Assembly (NCBI RefSeq): GCF_000189635.1
Contig: NW_002476452.1
Span: 1 to 64,000, forward strand
Source: Tetrahymena thermophila SB210
Lineage: Eukaryota; Ciliophora; Oligohymenophorea; Hymenostomatida; Tetrahymenidae
DNA length: 64,000 bases
Reading direction: 5' to 3'
Positions 1-11,713 of this stretch are shown piece after piece (the stretch's first letter is position 1; each line of letters starts with the position of its first letter). The position numbers were made by a program, and so were the translations under genes. The notes under the pieces were generated by a model. That model ran no database searches and had not been told where the DNA came from. It saw nothing but the letters and a program-made list of their open reading frames with translations.

Positions 1-248
1 AACCCCAACCCCAACCCCAACCCCAACCCCAACCCCAACCCCAACCCCAACCCCAACCCCAACCCCAACCCCAACCCCAACCCCAACCCCAACCCCAACC
101 CCAACCCCAACCCCAACCCCAACCCCAACCCCAACCCCAACCCCAACCCCAACCCCAACCCCAACCCCAACCCCAACCCCAACCCCAACCCCAACCCCAA
201 CCCCAACCCCAACCCCAACCCCAACCCCAACCCCAACCCCAACCCCAA
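1..248. repeat. Macronuclear telomere, (AACCCC)41
   Basis: The first 246 bases are 41 perfect head-to-tail copies of AACCCC, followed by AA and then unique AT-rich sequence. This is the C-rich strand of the GGGGTT repeat used by Tetrahymena and relatives, so base 1 is the physical end of a linear macronuclear chromosome and the chromosome extends to the right. The tract length is in the usual range for Tetrahymena macronuclear telomeres. No degenerate repeats are interspersed, as expected where telomerase adds the repeats de novo after developmental chromosome breakage. Confidence 0.98.
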
Positions 249-1021
249 TAATACTTGATGGTTTTTTTCTTTCTAAATTTAGACTTTATCATTTTATTTA
301 ATTAACAATTTTTCATGGCATTTTTTTGTGCTAACCTTAAATAAAGTTTTAAAAAATAGAAATTAGAAAATGTTTTTAAGATTTTATATTTTGATAAACT
401 TGAAATTAAGTTTGTAAAGGTCATTTATTAATTTTTATTTTTATTTTAAATTTATACAAGAAATTATTTTTGATTAGTTTTATAGTTTTGTATGCAAACA
501 AAGAAATATGCAATTAGATAATCAAAACAAAAATTATCTATATTTATAATCTGATTGATTGAAATTTGATAGGCACTAAAAAATGTAATGTAATTTGCTT
601 TTTTTGATTAAAATAATAGTTTTTTATGAATGTACTTTTCGTTAAAAAATGTTAAGCCAATTAAAATTTATTAGCTGGTTGATTGATCAAATTTTGATGA
701 TTTCTATTGATAATTTTTTAGATTAAATTAAAAATATTTCTTAATAATTAATTAATTAATTAGTTGTTTGTTTGTTTGTTTGAAATTTCGATGATTTATT
801 TTGAAAATTTTTTTAGATTACATTTAAAAATGATCTAAGTGTTTTATATAAAAAAATTATTGAAAAGCCAATAAATTTTCTTCAAATTAAATAATTAATA
901 ATTGTCAATATTTAAATAATATTTTTGTAAATTAAAAATGAATTAAGAGTATTAGGATTATTTCTAATAAATTGATAAAAGCTATTTTGCTAAAAGTTTA
1001 AAGCTTAATGGGTGGCTCTAA
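249..1021. other. Subtelomeric AT-rich spacer
   Basis: About 770 bases between the telomere and the first gene, with no ORF of coding character. It holds runs of A and T, a short ATTA-type tract near 745-762 and a (TTTG)5 tract near 765-782. No second telomere-like tract and no obvious chromosome breakage sequence is seen. It probably contains the promoter of the adjacent plus-strand gene. Confidence 0.7.
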
Positions 1022-4000
1022 ATGCTGGAAAAAATTTAAAGCATCAACAAATTATAAGAAATAGTCGAAGTAAAGAATAACAAATAGAGTATCATTATAA
1101 TATAGCAAGAAGCACAAGACAATATAGTGAAGAAATCTGCTTTAAAAGTTTAAATAATTGCTGCTTAATAAAAGAAGGAAACAGAAAATAATAATTTGAA
1201 TAGCGAGTAAATAAAATTCTTTTATGGGGTTATTTCTTGCAACTATATAACTGTTAACCAATTTTATATCATGGTAGAAGAGTATCAGTACTATAAATGC
1301 GATCTTGGTTCTTATTTGAGAGATCTAAAATAAAGCAAATAGGAAGTAGATAAATTATTTAAGAAATAATTTGTTGATTAGCTTGGTCAGCTATTTGATT
1401 TTTTGGAGTAAAATGGTTATCCGAAAATTTAATTAACTTCTTCAAACATATATATCTGTGAAGATAATGCTATACTACTTAGAGAAAAATTTGACATTAA
1501 GGGATAGAAATGCTACTCTAATGAACAATACTTAAAAACATAAAAAGATTAATTCTCTTTTTTAATTGGGATACTGCTATTAATGCTAGATAATTTATAT
1601 GATTTTCCTTTTGAAAGCTTTAAAAAACATTTAATATTAGAAATGATTTAAAATTTCAAGGAAGGAAACATCCCAAATTATTTGAAAATTAATTAATAGA
1701 GCGTTGAATTCAAAATATCTATGTTTCTCTTTTAACAAATAGGCAAACCCTCTGCTCAATCAATATCTTTTGTAGATGAAATAAAAAAAATAAAAATTAA
1801 TTTTGAAGAAAATATAGAAAATTTAAAAAATCCCCCACTTCTTAATAGAGTTCAGAGCTCGAATAATAATAAATCTTAGAAAACTCTATGTACAGAATCA
1901 GATAATTTGATAGCAAAAAAATCTAAAAGTGTTGACTCTAAAAATATTAGTGCTTTTTTAGCCAAAAAAGAATCAATAGCAAAATACTCTTATTTTGAAT
2001 AAAATATAAATGAGTAGTGTTACAAAAGCAGTCACCCATCATTAATAAGATTGAAAAACGAATGCAGCTAAAAAAAGTTAATTTAGCTAGAAATAAACCT
2101 TAAATTTAAATGCTGTGATAAAAAATTATGCTTTTAAGAATTCTCTCCTATCGATTACTCTAATTACATTTCTTATATAACAAAAAATCAGAGAGATTTG
2201 TAGACTTTGTCATTAAAAAGTCATAGAACAATTTTTTAGTCCTAACATTTAAAAATTATTATTGACAGTTTGAACTCTTTTAATTAATAGCTTGTCAATC
2301 TCGATCTTGATTTGAATAACGCTTACTAGCTCAACAAAGATATCTTTTATAATCTTATCAACATTAGCAAAAGGATTAAATCTTTGAAGCTAAAATTTAA
2401 AAATAGCTATTTTTGCTACGAAGACCTAAATTCTCTCAAGTCACTGCTAGAATTATCTGAAAAAATAGAAAAATTTGAATTAGATTTATCTGGTAGTATT
2501 TAAATATGTGATTTAGGCATGTAGAGTATCTTAGATGGTTTTAAAAAATTTAACAAAAATCTAAAAGAGTTAGTCTTGAAATTTGCTCAAAACAATAACA
2601 TGAAATCCAGCGCATTTGAAAAATTTAATATTGCAACAACTTAAATAACTTTCCTAACAAAATTACATTTAGATTTCTCTTCAAATATCCATTTTGATAA
2701 TTAATTCATAGAGAAAATATCATCTTTCATTTTATAAAATGTAAAATTATAAGACTTTTACTTAAATTTAAATTCTAATACAAAAGTTTCCGACTAATCT
2801 TTATGCGAATTAATATATAACTTGCATTTTTGTTAAAATTTATGTGCAATAGAATTACTCTTTAATAGCAACAACTTTATAACAGATGCATCCTTCAAAA
2901 AAATATTTTAGATTAGTAAGTGTTTGTAAAAATTTAAGCTGTAACTATCTAAAAACAAATAAATCACAGATGATTTCTTAAAAAACATTGGCTAACTAAT
3001 CTAAAATAATGCTAATCTAGAACAATTATTGCTAAATTGTTCGGAAAATGAAAACTTTACTTTGTAAGGTATAGAACTTTTAACTAAATCATTCTAAAAT
3101 AAGGATACAAACTCTTCTTCTTTAAAAGATATTGACCTTGATTTTGCTAAATGCTTAAACTCTGATAATAGATGGGCCTGCTCTATTGCAAGAAATTTAA
3201 TTTGTTGCAATGAGTTAGAAAAAATAAATTTTAATCTGAATTTAGCATAAAACGAAGATGATTAGGCATTTAATTTGTTTTCTGAAGGTTTGAAAAATAC
3301 ATAATAACTAAAAGAATTATCTTTGACTTTTTCAAAATCTCAGTTTGTAATTGACCCTTTTTCTGATACTTAAATTAATTCTGGTATTTTTAGTAAACTA
3401 TAGATTTTGTCATTAAATTTCGAATAATCTCATGTCTTTGATGATTAAACTCTTATTTACATAGGAAAAATCATTAGCTAGATGGAACTTCCTTAAAAAA
3501 TAGAACTTATTTTCACCAATAATAAAGAATTCACAGATTAAGGAATTTAAGCCATTTTTGAAAACTCAAAGTTTGAAAATAACTCATTAGAAGAGCTCAT
3601 TATAGATTTTTAAGAAGCAAAGAAAATAACAGATTAGGGATTAATAAGTCTACTTAAGAGAATTGATAAGTAAGATAGTCTGAAATATTTGATGTTTAAT
3701 TTTAATAGCAGCAGTAACATTTCTGATCTGTTTCTTTAGTAGATAGCGATTTCATTAGACCTAACCATTTATCTAGAATAAATTAAATTAGCATTTTCTA
3801 ATTCAAAATTTACATAAAATGGAATATTATAACTTTCTAAATTTCTACAGCAATAAAAATAATTAATCAAACTAAACCTAGATTTTAGCAAATAACTCGA
3901 TTTGTCGATGAATTGTTACTCTTTTCTTAAAACATCTCTTTCGTAAAACCTAAATCTATTTGATTTGCATTTAAATCTAAGTGAATAATATGAACTAAAT

Positions 4001-4753
4001 GATTAAGGATTCCTTTCTTTGTGCTGTGGAATAGGACAAACTAGAAGTATTTAAAATCTAGTTATAAACCTTGAAAGAAATAATTTACTTACAAATAAAT
4101 CTTTAAAATATCTATCTGATGCAATATTAAAATGCTAATTTTTAAGATTATTAGATTTGAATATGGATAAAAATGATTAAATAGATTCATAAGGCTTAAT
4201 TTTTATTAGCAAGGGAATTGAAAAAGCATAATACATCAGCTAGTTAATAATTTCAATGGCTAATAATACAAAAATCAAAGGATAAAATATCTTATGTCTG
4301 ATGAAGGCAATTCAAAATAAAAGATAATTATAAGTTTTTAAACTAAATCTATGTAAAATATAGGGCTAACTAAGCAATATAAGCTAAGAGTTTTCTAACT
4401 GCATAAAAAACCTTAAAAGTTTACAAACTCTACATTTAGAGTTTAATTCAATAAGTTGTGTAGATAATAAATTTTTAGATTACTTAAAATTGGGGTTAAA
4501 AGAATGTAAACTTCAAAAAGATTTGTTACTAGATTTTTAAAATAGTTAAATTAACCCAATTGGAATTTAAGAGTTTTCTAAAATATATTCAGACTAAAAA
4601 AATTTATAATCTTTCCGAATGTATTTTTCAGGAAAATATGATTAAATCAAAACTACAGAGTTGCATATTAAATCAAGCATTCTTACAAACAATCAAGATG
4701 TATTAATTTAAATGGATACTCAAAGGCAGTTTAAAGTTAAAACTGAAAATTGA
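1022..4753 (+). CDS. LRR protein with degenerate kinase-like N-terminus
   Basis: One intronless reading frame of 1,243 codons, using TAA/TAG as Gln and ending at TGA. The most telomere-proximal gene. Residues about 70-165 resemble the middle of a protein kinase: a hinge-like MVEEYQ segment and a catalytic-loop-like LTSSNIYI where active kinases have HRDLKPSNI. The HRD and DFG residues are absent, so it would be a pseudokinase remnant. From about residue 400 to the C-terminus the protein is an array of irregular leucine-rich repeats of the RNI-like type, about 28-35 residues each, with recurring L-x-x-L-x-L and ITD/F-x-x-I patterns. Such kinase-like plus LRR proteins are numerous in Tetrahymena. 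Function unknown; a protein-binding scaffold is an inference. The preferred start is 1022, because the ATG at 1008 is in a frame that reaches TGA after about 40 codons. Confidence 0.85.
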
Positions 4754-5071
4754 AAATGAAATTATTTTTATGTAATAAATATAAATTAATTATCTAAAAT
4801 TTAGATATAAATTAATTAGCTAATTTTTATGTTTTTCATATAATTTTTATTAGTTTTTTTTGAATATATAACGCCCTTTCTCAAATTTTAATAGCTTTTT
4901 AAAAAGTAAATAATTTTTTTTCCTGATTTTCTAATTTAAAAAAAAAATTAAATTAATTAAAATTTTATAAATTTAATAAGAAAAGTAAAAATAAAGTGCA
5001 TAATATTTACTAGTTAAAATATTTAAAAAAGAAATAAAATTCATACAATTTATATAAATAATATTTTAAAA
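4754..5071. other. Convergent intergenic spacer
   Basis: A 318-base AT-rich spacer between the 3' ends of a plus-strand and a minus-strand gene. It should hold both polyadenylation regions. No gene, repeat or structured element is visible. Confidence 0.6.
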
Positions 5072-7576
5072 TCAAATTTATTTAGGGTATCTCCTTCTGT
5101 GCTGTTCCATATCTTCCATCATTTGCTCATCATCATCATATTGAATTCTTGCCTTGCTTCTTTATTCAGGTTTATGGTTTTTATTATCTTTTCTCAAGAA
5201 ATATATTAAAAGTAGACCTAATAATCCTATTATGAAGAAAATTTTAGCAAGAGAAATTGTATTTTATTCATTTTAGGTTTTATCTTCAACAGATTTTTAA
5301 TTTGTATTTTCTATCTTTTAGGAACAATATATCTTGTCAACGTATACACAAGTTTCATCAAATAAGAGTGAAGTACTATAATTAAACTTGCAAAAAGCTT
5401 TATCTGCTTTAACTATGATGGGTTATCTAGTAATAGAGCCTTTTTAGTCATATGATAAGCACAAAAGTTAATTAGTCTTATTGCTTGAGTTAATTTTGTA
5501 CTCCATTTCAAATTCCTAAGGTTTAGCTTAAACATCTGCTAAGATTCTTTATGATTAAGATTCTATGTAAGATATTGTAAAAAGTGGGTGAGTATTCTTA
5601 CATTCAGAATCTTTGCACAAGTAATTTTGCTTCATGTAGGTTAGAATCATAGCAGTAGGGTTAAAAACTGGAAGTTCTGATTTTTCCTCAGATTCTTCTA
5701 TTAAAATTGTTGTCTTATGTTCGGCTATTTCATCTGAAATGAACTTAGTCTTAAATTTGTAACCTTTTACTTAAGCTTAAGCTGTAATTTTTAGATCATC
5801 CTAACCTAAAACAATAGATTTATCATAATATTCTGGCTTAACTAAGTTTAATAGCTCAAAGACCATCTACTTTTATTGATTTAATGTTTCGCTAATACTT
5901 GCAATATCTTTTTCATCTTTTTGTTTTTTGCTAATAATTTAGTTAATTTTATTTTCATTCTATGAAGTCAATGTTTAGATAGGCTTTAAAATATGTGATT
6001 CAAAATCTTAGTCTGCTATTTTATTTTATTCATTCTAAAAGAAGTTTTTTATGTTTAATAGAACTTGCTATGCTGAATTTGCTTCTTTACAAACACCTTT
6101 GGAGTTTTCATATGTAAATTGTTCATTTTCTTTACATTTCAAACATTTTTTACCTTCTTCATCTACTATTTCATAAACTTAATTGCAGTTATTTAAGCAT
6201 TATCTTCCATTTGATTTAATGTATTATCCTTATGGGCACTCTTTTAAGCAGCTTTTTTTGTCTTCAGAATAAAAGGAAGTTTAGGGGCATTTTTAAACAC
6301 ACTCATTCTCATAAACTAACTCATTATTAGCACACTTTTCACTGCAATATTTTTTGTCTGATGAGATCTTTCTATTAACACATTAAGAAGTCTAAATACA
6401 CTTATTATATTAATTATTATCTCCGAACTCATAAATTAACTCTCCTTCTTCGCATTTAGTAACGCATTTAATTGATTTAATATTATCCTTTGTTTCTTCT
6501 CTGATTATCTCTTCACATTCTTTGCATTGTTAAGCTCCTTCTTCAACCTCTACAAATTCATTTTCACCACATTTGTCAACACATTATTTTTCATCTGAAG
6601 AAATAAATTTCTTACATTCATTTTTTTACTCTATGCAAATTTGATTTTCAGTGTCTAAAATTTATTTATTATTACATTTACTTGAGCACTTTATCACATT
6701 ATCTCCTTCTTTACTAACTTAGTAATATCCTTCAGGGCATTTCTTCAAATCGCAGTATTTTTACTCAATATTGTTTTCTTCATCCAATATTTGATAAATT
6801 TTACCTTCACACTTTGAGGAGCAAATACTTTTTTCCTTATCAATGATAAATTAATCACAATTTGAACATTTTTTACTGTCATTAAATGTAAAAAATTCTT
6901 TTGGACATTCTTTTATGCAGAGCTTAGCATTAGTTATATCATATATGAAACCTTTACATTCTTCTTCAGTTATGCATTTGTTTTCAAATATTATTTTATC
7001 GCCACAACCTTAACATTTTCTATCTTTTATGATTCCTAAACAAATATCATCTTCTTTTAAGCATTGAAGTGAGAGTAAATCAGTAATTTCATCATCCTTG
7101 CAGTAAATGCATTCTTTTTCGATTTTAATTCCTCCACATTCTGTATGATCTTATAAACATTTTTTATTTTTTCTGTCAATCAATTCGTTTTCTTTACATT
7201 AATAGCATTTATTTTCCTTTACATAACCTTTGCAATCTTTCTCGTTTACTAAACAAATTTTATATTCTTCATCAATAATTTCGTCTTAACCGCAATCATT
7301 AACACATATATTTAATTTGATTGAAGTATATAAATCCTTACTTTTACAAGTTGCACATTATTTGAATTTTGATATGTCTTAATACTTAAATATATATTCG
7401 CCTTCAGGACATTTATCTACACATTGGTTTTTAGAATCTAAAAATTTGGTGCATTCACATTTCTCTGTGGGTTTGCTATAATCGCAATCATTTTTACTTT
7501 CTTCTGTAGCCTCTATTTTCTAGACAATCAGAATGAAAGCAAGCATGATAATTAACTTTTTATAATTTTTACTCAT
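5072..7576 (-). CDS. Cysteine-rich type I membrane protein
   Basis: A single-exon minus-strand frame of 834 codons ending at TGA. An N-terminal signal peptide covers about residues 1-22 (basic MSKNYKK, then a hydrophobic stretch). A long ectodomain follows, full of paired cysteines (CxxC, CxxxC) in repeats of roughly 25-45 residues with a recurring K-C-x-E/K-G pattern, resembling furin-like or GCC2/GCC3 cysteine-rich repeats. After about residue 480 the cysteines thin out and a coiled, polar region follows. One transmembrane helix lies at about 774-794 (core IIGLLGLLLIYFL), with a ~40-residue charged cytoplasmic tail ending in RRRYPKQI. Large families of such Cys-rich surface or secretory-pathway proteins are typical of Tetrahymena. 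A surface receptor or adhesin-like role is inferred only. Confidence 0.85.
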
Positions 7577-8485
7577 TTTTAACAAAAATACTAAAATTGC
7601 TTTACTTATTAATTAAATTTCCAATTATAAAATTTTTAATATTTAGATATTTATATGCTTTTAAATAGAAAAAAATTAATATAATAAAAATAAAGATACA
7701 TAATGAGTAAAGAATTATAAAATATCTTTAAAAATCTGATATAAAAGCTAATAGTTTGCTATAAAATAATACCAAATCTATTTTTCTGAAATAGTACCTT
7801 GTTTAGAGAAGATACTAGAATTTTTAGATTTACAAAAATATTATATTACTAAGAAAGAAAGAAAAAATAAAAAAGCATTTTAAGAATTTATTTGTTTTTA
7901 AAATAAACATATAAAAGCTAATTACACGTGTTAGTAAAGTAAAACTAGACTAATTTAATTATTTGAAATATTTAAATAAAGGTAAAAAGGATTAATCCTA
8001 ATAAATGCTTTTAATTTTTTTAAATTTTACAAATGTGATAATGAAAATGATTCTTAATATTTTTTTATATCTATGAAAAATATTTCAATAATCTATATAA
8101 ATAAGAAAAAATTAAATTCAAGATAAAAGAGTGAACTAACCAACTAACTATTAAATTTTAATTAAATAAGAAAAATTAAAGTTAAAAGTTTTTTTATTTT
8201 TGTTAAATAAATTATTAATTAATTCTATTTTATTAAAAGAAAATTATAAAATTCATATTATATCATTATTAATCAGATAACTAAAATAACAATTTTTTTA
8301 TCTTGTCTAAAAATTATGATTTAAAAAATTATGTATTTTTGAAATTATAATAAATTAAAATATTAATTATAATTCTATTATAAAATTTAAAATCTGATTT
8401 TTTAATAAATAATTAAAAATATTTCTTAATAAGTCAATTCCAAACGACTGAATTTTTGAATGGCATCTTGCTATATATTGATCCC
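7577..8485. other. Divergent intergenic spacer
   Basis: About 900 bases, very AT-rich, between the start of the Cys-rich gene (minus) and the start of the decayed MORN gene (plus). No coding frame with plausible composition and no RNA gene was recognised. It should contain two divergent promoters, but no motif stands out. Confidence 0.6.
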
Positions 8486-10620
8486 ATGGAACTAAGTGAT
8501 CATTAAGAAAGTGAAATAAATCTGTTTAATTTAAAATATTTGATTTAGCATTACAAATAAAATAATTTAATTAACGACTTTTCTTAATTTCAATATTCAT
8601 TTCATGGATAGGAAAAGAATTAAGATAAGATTCTTATTAAGAAATTTGTTTAATTTTAATTGCATATTTTACATAATATTAAAATGAACTAAAAAAATTG
8701 GCAAAAATTGCCCCTGATACTAGAAGAGATCTCTTATAAAAGATTCACAATTTTAGATAATATAGATATTTCTTATTAGCTCAGTAATTTAAGCTATTTA
8801 ATGGCTAAACTATATTCAATTTAATTGGACTTTTTAAGATTTGGATAGAATAAATTTATGGTGATGGAATTAAAGTAAATACATTTAGTAATAAGCAAGA
8901 AGCTCCTATTATTTTAGGTTCTGATGAAGATGGAGATAACTTTGATGAAAATGATGATAATGACAATGATGAAGATGCAGCTGAAGAGAATGAAGATGAA
9001 GATACTAATCGAAACATTTCAAAATAAAATTCTAAATAGAATAAAAAATAAAATAACAGTTAAAAAAAAATTAAAAAAGCAAAAAAAATAATAATGAATT
9101 AGAAAATCCTGAAAATTAATTACAACAAAAAATATCTAAAAAGAACACATAGAAAGAAATGAAACAAATTTGGGTATGATTAAAGTCTAGATTGAAGAAG
9201 TCATGAAAATTTGATTGTTATTAATTCAATCATTTCCAAATTAAAATAACTAAAAGATTTATTTAAAATTAATTTGTAATTTTCACCATGAACTATAAAT
9301 TTTTTATTTTTAATGTAACTTGATATTATTTAGTAATGCAAAATTTAAAACTAACTTAAAATTTTTTTTTTGTATTATTATTAAAATATTTCACTAAATA
9401 AGATAAAAATGTATATTTCTTTTATTTTTAAAAGGCTAAGCAAAATAAGTTACCAGATTTTATTAATAAATATACTCGTCATGTGTTAGATAGATTAGGA
9501 GGTTTTAAGTATGACGATGAGGATACTTTAGATATTACAAATTTACCTTATTATGGACCTGTTTTACTTGATAATTACACATAAATATTTAAAAAGATTT
9601 TTGATTTTTTTGTAGCTTTAAGTGTACTTTAAGTGAAATGAGTTTTTCTTTGTAATGAATTAGAAAATATTATTAAAGAATTTAATATAAAATGAATGAA
9701 GCATATTAAATAATCAAGAAACAACTTTTTTATATAAAATTAATTTTGAAAAAGACTTTTCTCATTGAATGATAATATTTTTTATTTTACTTTTAGATGC
9801 TATTATGGACAATCGAAAAATGGAATGAAATGGGGAAGAGGAAAATAAGTATGGAGCGATGGTTCTATGTATGAAGGTTACTGGTCTAATGATATGGCTA
9901 GTGGAAGAGGTAGACTTATTCATGGAGATGGTGACGTTTACAAAGGCTAATGGTAAGAAGATAAAGCTGATGGTGATGGAGTTTACATTCATAGAGATGG
10001 CGCTAGTTATACTGGATAATGGGTATAAGATAAGTAGCATGGTATCGGTATTAAAAAGTGGATTGAGGGAGCTAGTTATGAAGGATAATATTTTTAAGGA
10101 ATGAAACAAGGAGAGGGTATCTTTTTGTGGGCAGATGGTAGTCAATACCATAGATCTTTTAAATAAAATAATATTCATGGAAAGGGTTAATACAAGCAGG
10201 AATATTATATAATTTTTTGTGAATTTTTAATCAGTAAAAATTCTTTTTTTAAATTAATTATTATATATAAATCTATAAAATTTTAGGTGGAAAGATAAGA
10301 GATAATATACTGGAGAGTGGAAAGATAATAAAATGCATGGACTAGGCTAATTTACTTGGCCAGATGATAGGAAATATTATGGAGAGTATAAAGATGACAA
10401 GTAAAATTTTATATTTGATGAATTAATGTATATTTTAAAATCTATTTTTCAATCAGAAAACATGGTTATGGAGAATTTACTTAGCCTGATGGAAAGAATG
10501 TTAAAAGTTTACTGGGGAAATGGAAAATAGCACGGTAGAGGAACTTATATAGGAACAAGTAGAGTTGAAAGGGAAGGTGAGCGGTTCGAAGGAAGAAGAC
10601 TAAAATGGATTGATAAATGA
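8486..10620 (+). pseudogene. MORN-repeat protein gene, apparently decayed
   Basis: The reading starts MELSDHQE and, across a possible 38-bp intron (8511-8548), continues into a helical region and then an Asp/Glu-rich segment (from about 8920). After an intron-like gap (about 9174-9432) comes LPDFINKYTRHVLDRLGG, and from 9795 to the end about nine MORN repeats (YxGxWxxxxxHGxG). MORN proteins commonly bind membranes or scaffold cytoskeleton and cilia. Only some joints work: the intron 10401-10456 is intact and in phase. Other joints fail. The frame shifts in an A-run around 9060-9090. The boundary near 9590-9795 cannot be joined in phase. A donor near 10190 seems lost. A further shift near 10505 separates the last repeat, whose proper frame ends at TGA 10618. 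Sequencing error in A-runs could explain one break but hardly all of them. Confidence 0.75.
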
Positions 10621-11713
10621 TAATTTTAAAGAACTCAAAAATACATTTAAAGCCATTAAAAAAATGAAGCTAGCGATAGGAAAGTTTTAAAAATCTAAAA
10701 AAATAAGAAAGGAAGGAAGGAAGAAATGAATGAGCAAAAAACTAATAAATATAGAGATCTTTAAGCCATTCTCTCTAAATTTATTTAAAATTTTGATAAT
10801 TTAGCAATCAATCTAATTAATTTCTGCATTCTTTTTAGGCCTGTAAAAATGAGATAGATTGGAAACTAAATAATTAGTCTCTTCTAAGTTTTTAAAAATA
10901 AAAATAAAAATTTAAGGAATTTATTAATGATTTTTTTGATTACTCTAAATTAATCAAACTAACAAAAAAAAAACAAAAAATAAAAATTAAAAAACAGATC
11001 AAACATAGTTTTTTCTTAATTCCCTCAAATAAACATACTGAAAAAATTTCGTTAGTGCTGTTTTTTCAAACATACAATATAAAATAAAATAATAAAAAAA
11101 TACATTAATTAAATTAAATTTAGTTATGTTTTTCCAAATTTTTAATATCTTTACTCTATTCTTATGATTCTTTTATTGTATCTATTTTTTGTTACTTGCT
11201 CCTTTTTTCTTTTATCTAAGTTAATTTATGCTATTTCTTTCAACTTTCTTATCATAAACATCTAAATAAGTAAATATATTAAACTTAATTTTTATGATTA
11301 TATCAAAATTTGCTTTATTTTTATCCGATCTAGAAAGTTAAATTACCTTAAATATGTGTTAATAAAGAGTTAATAAACTAAAAAAATCTTAAATTGTGCT
11401 ATAACTGAGTAGTTATTCTATGCTAAATGATTACAAACTTAAAGTTAACAAAATAAATAATTTTTTAACTTATTGACAAAAGTTGTTTTTACATATTGAA
11501 AAAAATATAACAAGTATGATCAGTGGATTATTAGCTACTTAAGTATTAAGTTAAAAATTATTCAATTAATAATACAATTATTGAAGAAGATTTTAAATAA
11601 TTAATTAATAGTGAAAAAAATACATAAATCTATTATCTAAAAAATCATAAATATAATAAGAAGAGCATAACATAACAAACAAGAGACTAGAATATAGAAT
11701 TTTAGCAGCTCAA
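10621..11713. other. Intergenic spacer
   Basis: About 1.1 kb of AT-rich sequence. It contains a small GGAA-rich patch near 10707-10730 and several T-runs. No supported gene. The right part should hold the promoter of the large membrane-protein gene starting at 11714. Confidence 0.6.

Noticed and set aside
1008-1130. Upstream ATG at 1008 as the start of the first LRR gene
   Set aside because: That frame reaches TGA after about 40 codons; the ATG at 1022 opens the full 1,243-codon frame.
9762-10178. Minus-strand 138-codon ORF (and the plus-strand 81-codon ORF at 9859-10104)
   Set aside because: Shadows of the MORN-repeat region. The 9859 frame is out of register with the MORN motif frame, and the antisense frame has no protein-like features.
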